A stretch of 64,000 bases of DNA from Streptomyces sp. DvalAA-43 (GCF_900091725.1 NZ_FMBW01000031.1:1-64000); one strand, 5' to 3'. Shown: positions 23,802 to 32,408, numbered from the stretch's first letter. Program-made: numbers and translations. Notes: generated by a model from the sequence alone, not told the origin.

Positions 23802-23891
23802 AATTCCAGACACCTTGGTCTGTGCCTACACTGACGGCGGAGAGGGCCTCGACGTCCTCCGTGTTCAGATCAGACCGAGGACGTCCGCTCG

Positions 23892-24482
23892 ATGAGCCCG
23901 AAGCAGCAGCGCGGGGAAGCCACCGCCGAGCAGGTCCTGGACTCCGCACTGGGGATCTACGCCGCCTCCGGCGAGGCCGGCCTCACCGTCGGCGCGATCA
24001 CCAGGGCCAGCGGTGTCAGCGCCGGAAGCGTCTACCACCACTTCGGCAGCCTCCAGGGTGTGCACAACGCCCTCGCCCTGCGCTGTCTGGGCAGACTCCT
24101 GGACGAACTCGTCGCGGAACTGCGCCGCACCACGGATGCCCGCTCCGGGGTCCAGGCCCTCGTCCGGACGTATCTGGCCTTTGTGCAGGCCCGCCCGGAC
24201 GAGGCCCGGCTCCTGCATTCCGCCACCGCCGACCACGAGTCCATGGCCCAGGCAGGGCGGATCCGCGACTCCCAGGAAGCACGGCTGACACCCCTCGCAC
24301 TCTGGGTGCGGGGGCGCCGGGAGGCCGGTGAGATCACCTCGCTCCCCGCGCCCGTGATCGAGGCGCTCGTCCTCGGACCGGTCACCGCCGTGGCCCGGAG
24401 GTGGCTGTCCGCCGGGGACGTGGACATGGACGAAGCCGCCCGGACCCTGCCCGATCACATCTGGCGTTCGATCAGTCCCTGA
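23892..24482 (+). CDS. TetR-family transcriptional regulator
   Basis: This 196-residue protein has an N-terminal TetR HTH (about 10-60: LDSALGIYAASGEAGLTVG, then SAGSVYHHFGSLQGV) and a helical ligand-binding domain. It is divergent from the toxin gene and convergent with the DUF4185 gene, so its target is not obvious. It may control the toxin operon, itself, or unlinked genes. Confidence 0.9.
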   Translation: MSPKQQRGEATAEQVLDSALGIYAASGEAGLTVGAITRASGVSAGSVYHHFGSLQGVHNALALRCLGRLLDELVAELRRTTDARSGVQALVRTYLAFVQARPDEARLLHSATADHESMAQAGRIRDSQEARLTPLALWVRGRREAGEITSLPAPVIEALVLGPVTAVARRWLSAGDVDMDEAARTLPDHIWRSISP

Positions 24483-24523
24483 CCGGGTGGCCGGGCCCAT
24501 GGCCGCGACGGGGGCAGCGGGCA

Positions 24524-25747
24524 TCAGGGCTGGATGCCGTCGTACTGGAGGACGCGGTACGGCGTCTTGCCCTGGTTCACCGACTGCCACTGCGAGGCGA
24601 TCAGGGTCAGGGACGTGGCACTCGCGCTGCCGGGATGGATGTATCCGCCGTAGAGGAACGGGAGCTGGGGCCTGCCCCAGTGGTGCGGCGGCAGACCGTC
24701 GCCGACGATCTGGGGCTTGGGGGCGGTCCAGACGGCATCGGGGCGGGACGCGGTGCGGGTGCAGATCGCGTAGTCGTCCACGTCGAAGTAGCTCATGCAG
24801 TACGTGCTGCCGATCCGCTTGACGGAGAACTCCCCGATCCTGTTCCCGGAGAGCATGATCGACGGTGCCGGCGCCGTCGTCCACTGCCAGCGGTTGTCCA
24901 GGAAGGCCCAGTTCTCCTGGGCCCCGAAGTTGCCCGCGCGGAACTCGTCCGGCCGGATGCGGAACAGCTGGATCGCGCCGCCGTCGGCGGTGTTCGAATG
25001 CGTGCCGTTCCAGCGCTTGGAGAAGATGTACAGCCAGCCGTCGGGATCGATGCCCGCGAACGACCACATCCCGTACATGGACTGGTTCGTCCCCTGGGTG
25101 TCGCCCGCCCAGTGGTACGGGTAGTCCTGCCAGGTCACGCCGTAGTCGTCCGAGTACGCGACGCCCGACATCAGCGAGCCGTCGTACCCGGCCGGGATGT
25201 TGTCCCACAGGGCCACCGAGGTGTACTGGATGTACGTGCGGCCGCCGAACTCGATGCAGTCGTTGGGGATGCGGGAGATCTCGAAGCCGTGCCCGTTGTC
25301 CGCCCGGTGCGCGTAGTCGAAGCACTGGCGGGCCGCGCCTCCGGTGGGCAGCGCCCAGGTGAACGAGATCGGGCTCGCGCCGGAGGCGTCGAAGCCCGCC
25401 TGGTTCAGGATCACCGGAGACCCCAGATAGGGATCGGCCTGGGCGATCCCGCCGAACGCGTCGCCGAACACATAACCCCAGGTGTTGTCGTGCTCCCGGT
25501 AGTACGGGATCGCCAGGTCACCGGAGCCGAGACCCTGCGCGCTCGCCGAGTCGCCGGGCTGCTCGCACAGCGGGGCGCCGCTCTGGAGCAGCCGCGCGGC
25601 CGGGCGCCCCGGGGCGGACCGGTCGCGGGCGGCGGCCACGCCGGGGGCGGCGCCCAGCAGTCCGGCACCCAGGGCGAAGCCCATGCCTGCCTTGAGCGCC
25701 GACCGGCGGGTGGCGGCCCGGCGCTCCGGCTGTGAGGGGGTGGACAT
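24524..25747 (-). CDS. Tat-exported DUF4185 protein
   Basis: This 407-residue protein has a twin-arginine signal (RRSALKAG followed by a hydrophobic stretch ending near GVAAARD). The mature part has DUF4185 features: YVFGDAFGG, DPYLGSPVIL, YIQYTSVALWDN, GMWSFAGIDPDGWLYIFS and a C-terminal beta-propeller-like pattern. From family knowledge, some DUF4185 proteins are endo-D-arabinofuranases of family GH183 that cut mycobacterial arabinan. Whether this one is active on arabinan is inferred only. It is the last gene of a five-gene run of exported proteins, 64 bp after the esterase gene. Confidence 0.82.
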   Translation of the reverse strand: MSTPSQPERRAATRRSALKAGMGFALGAGLLGAAPGVAAARDRSAPGRPAARLLQSGAPLCEQPGDSASAQGLGSGDLAIPYYREHDNTWGYVFGDAFGGIAQADPYLGSPVILNQAGFDASGASPISFTWALPTGGAARQCFDYAHRADNGHGFEISRIPNDCIEFGGRTYIQYTSVALWDNIPAGYDGSLMSGVAYSDDYGVTWQDYPYHWAGDTQGTNQSMYGMWSFAGIDPDGWLYIFSKRWNGTHSNTADGGAIQLFRIRPDEFRAGNFGAQENWAFLDNRWQWTTAPAPSIMLSGNRIGEFSVKRIGSTYCMSYFDVDDYAICTRTASRPDAVWTAPKPQIVGDGLPPHHWGRPQLPFLYGGYIHPGSASATSLTLIASQWQSVNQGKTPYRVLQYDGIQP

Positions 25748-25811
25748 GGTCGGATCCTCCGTGTGTCGGGGAGAGCGGGTGCGGCGGCGAGGGGTGGGGT
25801 ACGGCGCCGGG

Positions 25812-26804
25812 TCACGCCTTGCGGAGCCGGGCGATGACTCCGTCGAGGTCGCGCTGGAAGAGATCGGGGCGCACGAAGTGCCCGCCGGGCACCTCGTGCC
25901 ACTCGTGCGGGATGCCCGCCTGGCCGAGCCGGTCCCGGAACTCCCGCTGGCCCGCGAGCACCTGGGTCTCGTTGACCGTGTCGAACCAGTTGACAGGGTC
26001 GGGACTCGTGCCGGCGACCAGGTAGACCCGCTTGTTCCGGTAGCTCTCGATGCGCTCGACGGGGTTGTCGGCGCTGACCCTGGCCTCGTCCCACAGCGGC
26101 GCCCCGTAGACCGTGCCGCCGCCCAGGTCCAGGGCGGCGGAGGAGGCGTTGGCCCAGTGGGCGACCAGACCGAAGTCGCGGCGCAGGCTGGCGGGGCCGG
26201 AGTGGGCGCTCACCGAGGCGAAGTGGCCGTAGTACTTCGCCGCGTACTTCAGCGCGCCGAAGCCGCCCATCGAGAACCCGGCGACCGCGCGGCCGTCGTA
26301 CTCGGCGAAGGTGCGGAAGTTCGCGTCGATCCACGGGACCAGCTGGGCGATGTGGAAGGTCTCCCAGTTCCGGGCGCCGGTGTTGGAGCTGACCGGGTTG
26401 GAGTACCAGCCCGCGTGACCGCCGTCGGGCATCACGACGATCACCGGCTTGCCCGCGGTCCAGTCGCGGATGCCCAGGCGGTCGAAGGTGATGAAGTCCT
26501 GGTCCGTGCCCCCGCCGTGGAACACGTAGAGGACCGGGTAGGTGCGGCCGCTGGTGTGGTAGTCGTCGGGGAGCAGCACGTTGACGCCGGGGTTCCAGCC
26601 GATCGCGTCGGTCTGGAACCGGTAGTACCACATGCGGTGGTCGCTCTCGTTGCGGTCCACGATGTGCAGCCCGAAGCCGTCACCGGCCGCGCTCGCCGCC
26701 GTGGCCGACGCGAGGACGCCGCCCGCGCCGAGCGCCAGTGCGGCGGAGAGGCCGCCTGCGGTCTTCAGGATGTTCCTGCGGGTGGGGTGCTGGTGCGTGC
26801 TCAA
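25812..26804 (-). CDS. Tat-exported esterase of the antigen 85/esterase D type
   Basis: This 330-residue protein has the Tat signal RRNILKTAGG with a cleavage region near TAASAAGD. It shows an alpha/beta-hydrolase fold with oxyanion region VFHGGG and the nucleophile Ser178 in AGFSMGG. Further conserved blocks are VIVVMPDGG and the likely catalytic His in VPGGHFV. The closest relatives are PF00756 esterases, which include antigen 85 mycolyltransferases. The TTG start (26802-26804) is preceded by AGGAGA. It probably hydrolyses acyl esters outside the cell. It sits between the LGFP-bearing NlpC gene and the DUF4185 gene. Confidence 0.88.
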   Translation of the reverse strand: MSTHQHPTRRNILKTAGGLSAALALGAGGVLASATAASAAGDGFGLHIVDRNESDHRMWYYRFQTDAIGWNPGVNVLLPDDYHTSGRTYPVLYVFHGGGTDQDFITFDRLGIRDWTAGKPVIVVMPDGGHAGWYSNPVSSNTGARNWETFHIAQLVPWIDANFRTFAEYDGRAVAGFSMGGFGALKYAAKYYGHFASVSAHSGPASLRRDFGLVAHWANASSAALDLGGGTVYGAPLWDEARVSADNPVERIESYRNKRVYLVAGTSPDPVNWFDTVNETQVLAGQREFRDRLGQAGIPHEWHEVPGGHFVRPDLFQRDLDGVIARLRKA

Positions 26805-26870
26805 CGCGTTCTCCTGGTCGTCGTCAGTGGTGATGAAGCGAGTGGCAGTGGAAGTAGCGGCTGGGGTGGG

Positions 26871-27890
26871 CTAGTTGTCGGTGATCCAGGTGCCGCGGTC
26901 GGCGTTCCAGTGGATGGTGGCCTTCTGGAACTTCTGTGCTTTGCCGCCGCCCGCTTCGTCGGTTTCGTCGGTGAGGGGGTAGCCGAGTGCGGTTTCGTGT
27001 CCGGCGGCGTGGAAGGCGTCGTAGATGGCGCCGTGGACGGTGTGGGCTCCGGTCTGGGGGGACCAGAGGAAGAGGCCGTGTTCGAAGAACTGGTAGCGGC
27101 CCCGGGTTCCGTCGGGTGCTGGTGCGGCGTCGGCTTCGTCGGTGGTGGGGAAGCCCCAGCGGCGTTCGGCGTCGGTGTCCCAGAACTTGGTGAGGATGTC
27201 GCCGTAGATGGCGTGGGCCTCGTCCGGGTGCCAGAGGATGATCCCGTTCTGGAACTGCTGGAAACGTCCGCCGAGCGAGGAGTCGCGTTCCCCCGTGATC
27301 GGCCGGCCCAGCGGTCCGCCCGGCCCGCCCGTGCTGTCGTACTTCGCCGCGATGGTGCCGTACGGAATGAGGTCGTCCAGGTTGTTGTAGCGGCGGGGCG
27401 CGAAGCCCCTGAGCCCGTCGCCCCACACCCGCTCCTCGGCGACGTGCCCGAAGTCGTACTCCTCGCGCACCACCGGCTGGGTGCGGGCCGGGTCCGCCCA
27501 GCGGAGGAAGAGCGCCACATGGTCCGTGCCGCCCGAGTCGCGCAGCAGGGCGTCGCCGGGCTGGAGGTCGCCCGCGGGGATGTCGAAGGTGACGTCCCAC
27601 AGGCCCCAGGTGGTCAGGGACGTACCGAGGTTCCAGGCCATCGACACATAGCCCGAACAGTCCGGCCGGTAGCAGCCGAACTGGTTCTCGTGGCAGCCGC
27701 TCTGGCTGTACGGCACCTGCTCGGCGATCCACGACCACGCGCGGTCCATCGCCTCGCCGCGCCCGATCGGCCCGCCCGGTTCCGAGGCGCTCGCGGCGGG
27801 CGCCGTGGTGAACGTGATCGCGAGGGCCGCCAGGACCAGGGTCACTGCCCCGATCATGCGCCGAAGGCTCAGAAGGATCAGCGGTCTCAT
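26871..27890 (-). CDS. Secreted NlpC/P60-like hydrolase with LGFP repeats
   Basis: This 339-residue protein has a Sec signal peptide (about 1-36, ending ASASEP). An N-terminal cysteine peptidase-like domain has the Cys in RPDCSGYVSMAW and the His in GTDHVALFLRW. About three LGFP-type repeats follow (PLGRPITGE, WGFPTTDE, LGYPLTDE). LGFP repeats are known as cell-wall attachment modules, notably in mycolic-acid-containing actinobacteria. The last 130 or so residues are nearly identical to those of the neighbouring lysozyme-like protein because of a 377-bp DNA duplication. It is predicted to cleave peptidoglycan stem peptides or a related amide. Confidence 0.85.
   Translation of the reverse strand: MRPLILLSLRRMIGAVTLVLAALAITFTTAPAASASEPGGPIGRGEAMDRAWSWIAEQVPYSQSGCHENQFGCYRPDCSGYVSMAWNLGTSLTTWGLWDVTFDIPAGDLQPGDALLRDSGGTDHVALFLRWADPARTQPVVREEYDFGHVAEERVWGDGLRGFAPRRYNNLDDLIPYGTIAAKYDSTGGPGGPLGRPITGERDSSLGGRFQQFQNGIILWHPDEAHAIYGDILTKFWDTDAERRWGFPTTDEADAAPAPDGTRGRYQFFEHGLFLWSPQTGAHTVHGAIYDAFHAAGHETALGYPLTDETDEAGGGKAQKFQKATIHWNADRGTWITDN
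26873..27249 (-). repeat. LGFP-coding duplication, copy A
   Basis: These 377 bp recur at 27918-28294, 1045 bp away in the same orientation. I find one mismatch (26931 c versus 27976 t). The repeat codes the LGFP tail of the NlpC-like protein. Codon use inside the repeat is richer in A-ending codons (gca, cca, gga) than in the flanking domains, which suggests recent gene conversion or acquisition of the tail. Confidence 0.95.
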
Positions 27891-27915
27891 GGCTGTCTCC
27901 CGGTCGGTTGTCCGG

Positions 27916-28941
27916 TCAGTTGTCGGTGATCCAGGTGCCGCGGTCGGCGTTCCAGTGGATGGTGGCCTTCTGGAATTTCTGTGCTTTGCCGCCGCCCGCT
28001 TCGTCGGTTTCGTCGGTGAGGGGGTAGCCGAGTGCGGTTTCGTGTCCGGCGGCGTGGAAGGCGTCGTAGATGGCGCCGTGGACGGTGTGGGCTCCGGTCT
28101 GGGGGGACCAGAGGAAGAGGCCGTGTTCGAAGAACTGGTAGCGGCCCCGGGTTCCGTCGGGTGCTGGTGCGGCGTCGGCTTCGTCGGTGGTGGGGAAGCC
28201 CCAGCGGCGTTCGGCGTCGGTGTCCCAGAACTTGGTGAGGATGTCGCCGTAGATGGCGTGGGCCTCGTCCGGGTGCCAGAGGATGATCCCGTTCCGGAAG
28301 AGCTGGAAACGTCCGCCGAGCGAGGAGTTCTCCTCGGCGCGGAGCGGCGGGCCGAGCGGGCCCCCGGGGCCGCCCAGGTCGGCGTACTTCGTGCCGATCG
28401 TGCCGTACGGCTGGAACGCCTCGGCCATCAGCTCGCGGGCGTAGCCCTCCGCCTGGGGGTAGCGCTCCGGGTACGCGGAGCGCTGGACGGCCTGGGCCAG
28501 CTCGCCCGCGGTGTCCCAGTCGGGCTCTATCTGCTGGGCCACCTCGAAGAACTTGTTCGCCGCGAAGTCGACGTCGAGGCACTGGGCGGGTTCGCACCAG
28601 CCCATCGAGGGCCGCTGCTGGAAGACCCCGAGCGAATCCCGGTCCCCGCACGCCAGGTTGTTCATACGGGACTCGACCCAGCCCGTCTCGAAGCCGGCGA
28701 GCATCACCTTGTCGGACACGCCCCGGCGCTGCCCGACCTCGTACACCTTGCGGGTCACGGCGATGTCCCGGTCCGCCGGGATGTCGCAGAACAGTGTGGC
28801 CGGGGCGGTGTTGGCGAGCGGGCCCGGCACATCGCCCGCGTCCCGGGCGAAGGCCGGGTTGCCGAGGCCGGTCACGGCCACCATGACCAGCAGGACCGCT
28901 GATCTCCGTATCGCGCGTCGTCGTTCGGTCGAGCCACGCAC
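27916..28941 (-). CDS. Secreted lysozyme/SLT-like protein with LGFP repeats
   Basis: This 341-residue protein has a signal peptide (about 1-32, VAVTGLGNPAFARD). A lytic-transglycosylase-like domain has the catalytic Glu in AGFETGWVESRMNN and the SLGVFQQRPSMGW block. The LGFP tail matches that of the next gene. The GTG start at 28939-28941 follows a GAGGAG ribosome binding site. It is predicted to cut glycan strands while the LGFP part binds the wall. The next gene starts only 25 bp after its stop, so they are almost certainly co-transcribed. Confidence 0.85.
   Translation of the reverse strand: MRGSTERRRAIRRSAVLLVMVAVTGLGNPAFARDAGDVPGPLANTAPATLFCDIPADRDIAVTRKVYEVGQRRGVSDKVMLAGFETGWVESRMNNLACGDRDSLGVFQQRPSMGWCEPAQCLDVDFAANKFFEVAQQIEPDWDTAGELAQAVQRSAYPERYPQAEGYARELMAEAFQPYGTIGTKYADLGGPGGPLGPPLRAEENSSLGGRFQLFRNGIILWHPDEAHAIYGDILTKFWDTDAERRWGFPTTDEADAAPAPDGTRGRYQFFEHGLFLWSPQTGAHTVHGAIYDAFHAAGHETALGYPLTDETDEAGGGKAQKFQKATIHWNADRGTWITDN
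27918..28294 (-). repeat. LGFP-coding duplication, copy B
   Basis: This is the second copy of the 377-bp direct repeat (first copy 26873-27249). It codes the LGFP tail of the lysozyme-like protein. Similarity fades abruptly at both borders, and weaker similarity continues for a few dozen bases beyond the catalytic-proximal border. Confidence 0.95.
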
Positions 28942-29008
28942 CTGACTGCTCCTCGGGGGAGTTGGGGGAGTTGGGGGGGAGACGGCAGTGTTCGCGGTGG
29001 TGGCCGCG

Positions 29009-29482
29009 TCAGAACCAGCTCTGGTACGGGGTGTCGTTGCACGGCCAGGTGCGGAAGCCCAGGGAGCTGTCGTCGATGCACCGCAGGGTCGCCTGGTTCT
29101 GGAAGCGGACCGTGCCGTCGCCCCAGACCTTGATCCACCAGCTCTGCTCCGGTCCGGAGCCGCAGGTACCGACGGTGCGGAACCCGTTGTCGCTGTCCTC
29201 GACGCAGCGGTTCGTGTTGACGTTGCGCAGCTGGCGCGTTCCGTCGGCCCAGACCTTCACGTCCCACAGCTGCGGATTGCTTCCGTTGCAGCTCCAGGTG
29301 CGGAAGCCGTCGTCGGTGTCGTCCATGCAACGGCCCGTGGCCTGGTTACGGAAGCTCTGGGTGGCATCAGCGGCCCGCGCGGCGGACGCGGAGCCGTTCT
29401 CGGCGGCCAGGGCGCCGGGCGGCGCGGTCAGGGAGGCGAGGACGAAGACCCCGCCGAGCAGGAGCGAGCGCGTGCCGCGCAT
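29009..29482 (-). CDS. Secreted ricin-type beta-trefoil lectin
   Basis: This 157-residue protein has a signal peptide (about 1-27, cleavage after ALAAEN) and a single RICIN domain with three QxW-like repeats: LWDVKVWADGTRQLRN, SWWIKVWGDG and YQSWF. Paired Cys occur in each (GRCMDDTDD, NRCVEDSDN, LRCIDDSS). It should bind a carbohydrate and has no catalytic domain of its own, which is unusual because such lectin domains are generally attached to enzymes. It is the first gene of the five-gene run of secreted proteins. Confidence 0.87.
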   Translation of the reverse strand: MRGTRSLLLGGVFVLASLTAPPGALAAENGSASAARAADATQSFRNQATGRCMDDTDDGFRTWSCNGSNPQLWDVKVWADGTRQLRNVNTNRCVEDSDNGFRTVGTCGSGPEQSWWIKVWGDGTVRFQNQATLRCIDDSSLGFRTWPCNDTPYQSWF

Positions 29483-29594
29483 GGGCTGTTCCCTCTTCCT
29501 TGCGGTGGCTGTGGTCCGCAAGCCTGCCGCCGGGCCGCCCGGCGGGACATCCGGAACGATCCGGAGTGACAGCCCGCGACGCCGACGCCGACAC

Positions 29595-31049
29595 TCATCG
29601 GACGGGTTCGGGCCGCGGGCAGTCGGGAACCCGGGGGCGGTCCGTCGTGCGCACGGCGGGCAGCCAGGCCGAGGAACGGGAGGAGCCGGCCGGCAGACGG
29701 ACCCGGTACCACTGGGTGGAGCGGGCGTCCGACTCGTCGATGATGGGCACCCCCTTGGGGAGGCGGCACTCGACGGCGAGGACGTCGCCGTGCCACACCC
29801 GTGTCGGTACGACGTTGTCGATGGTGTACGGCACAAGGGGATCGATCGCCAGGCCGAGACTGCACTGCGGGGTCCGGTCCGTACGGTCCCGGCAGGTGTC
29901 GTCGGCGTTGAACACCCGGAGCCTGCCGGGCGGTTCGCCCCTCGCGCCGGACGCGCCGCCGCCGAGGTGCGACCAGACCGTGGCGGCCACCGCGCACACC
30001 GCGACGGTCAGCAGGACGGCGCGGGTCCCCCACCGGCGGCGGACCGGGCGGGGCGGCACCGACCGGGCGTTGATGCGCGCCAGCAGGCTCTCGGCGGTGT
30101 GCGCGGAGCGGTCGGCGTGGGTGGGGGCCAGGCAGTCGGCGGCCAGGGCCCGCCAGAACGGCGGCACCGCACTGTCGAGCCGCAGCGGCGCGCGCCCCTC
30201 GGCGTACTCCTGTACCGCCGCGCCGCGTGACACCGGGGTCGCACCGGGGAACGGCGAGGCGCCGGAGGCGAACACCTCGTGGACCATGATGCCCAGGGCC
30301 CAGATGTCGGCACTGGGCCGGACCTCCACACCGTGCTCGCCCAGCGGGGCCTGCCAGCGCTCGGGCGGGAGGTAGTCCAGGGTGCCCATCGGCGGCGCGT
30401 ACCCGTGGGTGCCGTCGGTGCCGGTCAGTTCGGTGGCGAGCCCGAAGTCCGAGAGCTTCAGCGCACCGTCGGCCATCAGCAGGATGTTCTCCGGCTTGAG
30501 GTCGCCGTGCACCCAGCCGCTGCCGTGCAGATGGGCCAGGCCCTCGCAGATCTCGGCGAACAGCCTGGGAATGTCCGCCTCCGCGGCTCCGGCGTCGAAG
30601 AGGTCCCGCAGACTGCGCGCGGCCCGCTCCATCACCAGCACGATCGCGCCGTCCAGGAACGCCCGGTCCGGATCGCTGACCACGACGGAGTCCAGCAGGC
30701 GGATCAGCCGCGGATGGCCGGCCCGGCGGGCCAGTTCGACCTCGCGACGGGCGGTCTCCGCGACCTTGCGGGCCTGGCGCGGTGCGAGCCCGGCGGTCGG
30801 CAGGAACTTGAGCGCGACCTCTGCCGGGACGGTGGCCGGGCCGGCTAAGCGATCGGCCGAGGCATCGCGCGGGTGGTCGGCCGGGCCGCCGGCCGGGCCG
30901 TCGGTCCTGCCATGGGCCGGGCGGCCCGCGTACACCGTCGCCCAGCCGCCGGACGCGATCGGCTCGACGACCTCCCAGCCGCCGACCCGGTAGCCGCGCG
31001 GGAGCAGTTCCGTACGGTCACTTCCTGAGGTGTCGCTCCTGCCACGCAC
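29595..31049 (-). CDS. Membrane-linked Ser/Thr protein kinase
   Basis: This 484-residue protein has an N-terminal kinase domain with glycine loop IASGGWATVYAG, Lys in VALKFL, catalytic loop WVHGDLKPENILL and DFG in LKLSDFGLA. Activation segment GTLDYLPPERW and DIWALGIMVHEVF follow. A transmembrane helix lies near 350-370 (AVLLTVAVCAVAATVW), with an extracellular C-terminal domain of about 100 residues containing two to three Cys. HGDLKPEN replaces the usual HRDLKPEN, so this is a non-RD kinase. The insertion of Gly/Pro/Asp-rich sequence before the VALKFL Lys is unusual. The FHA-protein gene lies 45 bp upstream, so the pair probably form an operon. Confidence 0.9.
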   Translation of the reverse strand: MRGRSDTSGSDRTELLPRGYRVGGWEVVEPIASGGWATVYAGRPAHGRTDGPAGGPADHPRDASADRLAGPATVPAEVALKFLPTAGLAPRQARKVAETARREVELARRAGHPRLIRLLDSVVVSDPDRAFLDGAIVLVMERAARSLRDLFDAGAAEADIPRLFAEICEGLAHLHGSGWVHGDLKPENILLMADGALKLSDFGLATELTGTDGTHGYAPPMGTLDYLPPERWQAPLGEHGVEVRPSADIWALGIMVHEVFASGASPFPGATPVSRGAAVQEYAEGRAPLRLDSAVPPFWRALAADCLAPTHADRSAHTAESLLARINARSVPPRPVRRRWGTRAVLLTVAVCAVAATVWSHLGGGASGARGEPPGRLRVFNADDTCRDRTDRTPQCSLGLAIDPLVPYTIDNVVPTRVWHGDVLAVECRLPKGVPIIDESDARSTQWYRVRLPAGSSRSSAWLPAVRTTDRPRVPDCPRPEPVR

Positions 31050-31094
31050 CGTCTCCCCCTCCGGTGGGCCCGCCGCACTCCGGGGGCCCGTGTC

Positions 31095-31940
31095 TCAACT
31101 GCTCGTCTCCCGTTCCCGGATGCGTATCGGCGTCCGGGGCGGCAGCAGTGCCAGATGTTCCTCCCGTACGAGGCCGAAGCGCAGCGCGATCCCGACCAGG
31201 GCCTCCCGCTTTCCGTTGCGGCGCGCCCCACCGGAGCCGTGCTCGGCCGGAGTGCTGATCCGCATCTTCTCCTCGGCGAGGTAGTCGATGTGCGAGCTGA
31301 CCGCCCGCGCCGTCAGCCGGCCGCCGCACGCGGCGTGCCACTTGAGCCGCTCGACGATCTGCGGGGTGGTCGGTACGGCGACCGGCGACTCGTCGCGCAG
31401 CCGCGGTTCGCAGAGCGCGACCAGGACCAGGAAGTAGAGGGCCGTCTCGTCCAGCGAGTACGCCGTGACGGTGCGGCTGCCCCACTGGCCCACCATGCCG
31501 TCGGGGTCCAGATAGACGTGGTCGGGGGCGAACACCTGGAAGGCGACGGTGGTGTCGCGGCGGGTGGGCAGCACGACCCGGGAGAACTCGAAGGGGATGG
31601 GGGCGCCGGCCCGCCGGGGCGGGACCCGCAGATACTCACCCGCCCCCTCGGGGTTCTCCACCAGGTAGCTCTGGGTCGCGCTGTGGTTGCTGAGCTGCCA
31701 GTGGTCGTCGGTCACCCGGATCTCGCCGGCCAGCCGGGAGATGGCCTCGTCGTCGAGGCGCAGTTCGACCGGGGTCGTCGCCGAGCCCCGTCCGAAACGC
31801 GCCACCTCTCCCGGGCCGAGCCGCAACGTCACCGGGCCGCCGCACGGCACCCCGTCGGCGTCACCGCTTCTTCGCGTACTCCGCGGCGGACAGACCACGT
31901 TCTGCGGCAGATAGACCACGATCCCGCTCAGTGCCCCCAC
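31095..31940 (-). CDS. FHA domain protein
   Basis: This 281-residue protein has an FHA domain (about 35-100) with the pattern FGRGSATTPVELRLDDEAI, then SRLAGEI, WQLSNHS and YLVEN, including the Gly-Arg and Ser phosphothreonine-binding residues. The C-terminal half looks helical and may hold an HTH-like unit (SSHIDYLAEEKM). It probably binds phosphothreonine on the kinase encoded 45 bp downstream or on its substrates. The GTG start is at 31938-31940. Confidence 0.78.
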   Translation of the reverse strand: MGALSGIVVYLPQNVVCPPRSTRRSGDADGVPCGGPVTLRLGPGEVARFGRGSATTPVELRLDDEAISRLAGEIRVTDDHWQLSNHSATQSYLVENPEGAGEYLRVPPRRAGAPIPFEFSRVVLPTRRDTTVAFQVFAPDHVYLDPDGMVGQWGSRTVTAYSLDETALYFLVLVALCEPRLRDESPVAVPTTPQIVERLKWHAACGGRLTARAVSSHIDYLAEEKMRISTPAEHGSGGARRNGKREALVGIALRFGLVREEHLALLPPRTPIRIRERETSS

Positions 31941-32328
31941 CTCGCCCCCGTGCCGGTGACATTGACATCGGTCGAACGGTACCCATCCCGGACAGTGGTC
32001 CCGGTCCGGATTCTGGTCGTTTTCGGGCCGTCCTCAGGCTGTCCGCCCTGGAGCGGTGCCGTCCGGGGGAGGCGCGAATCGGCGGGGCCCGTGCCGGGCG
32101 CCCAGCTTCGGGTTCTTCCGCGGGGAGACCGGGGCGAGCCGCGCGGACCCACGCGGAACCGGGCGTACGGGAGGGAGTACGCGCCGTGGAGCGCGGTTTC
32201 GCGTACTCCGGTGAACTGGCTCGATCTGGCGCATCCGGCGGAGCGGCGCTCCGGCTTTTTCGGGCCATGCTCACGGGCGCGCGCGGCGCATGCTCACGCG
32301 CGCGCCGCGGTCGGCGGCCACAAGCGAT

Positions 32329-32394
32329 GCCGAGGGCTCGGATCGTATGCGCCGAGGGTCCGGACCACATGCGCCGAGGGCCCGGATCGCATGG
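32329..32394. repeat. Three 22-bp tandem repeats
   Basis: Three imperfect head-to-tail copies begin at 32329, 32351 and 32373. Each starts with gccgaggg and ends in atgc or atgg. The last copy forms the left arm of a 15-bp hairpin. Confidence 0.8.
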
Positions 32395-32408
32395 ATCCGG
32401 GCCCTCGG
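32374..32408 (-). terminator. Strong hairpin downstream of the DUF4232 lipoprotein gene
   Basis: Perfect 15-bp arms ccgagggcccggatc and gatccgggccctcgg are separated by gcatg. It lies about 84 bp after the minus-strand stop at 32492. There is no U-run, as is common for actinomycete terminators. It could equally be an mRNA-stabilising structure. Confidence 0.6.
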
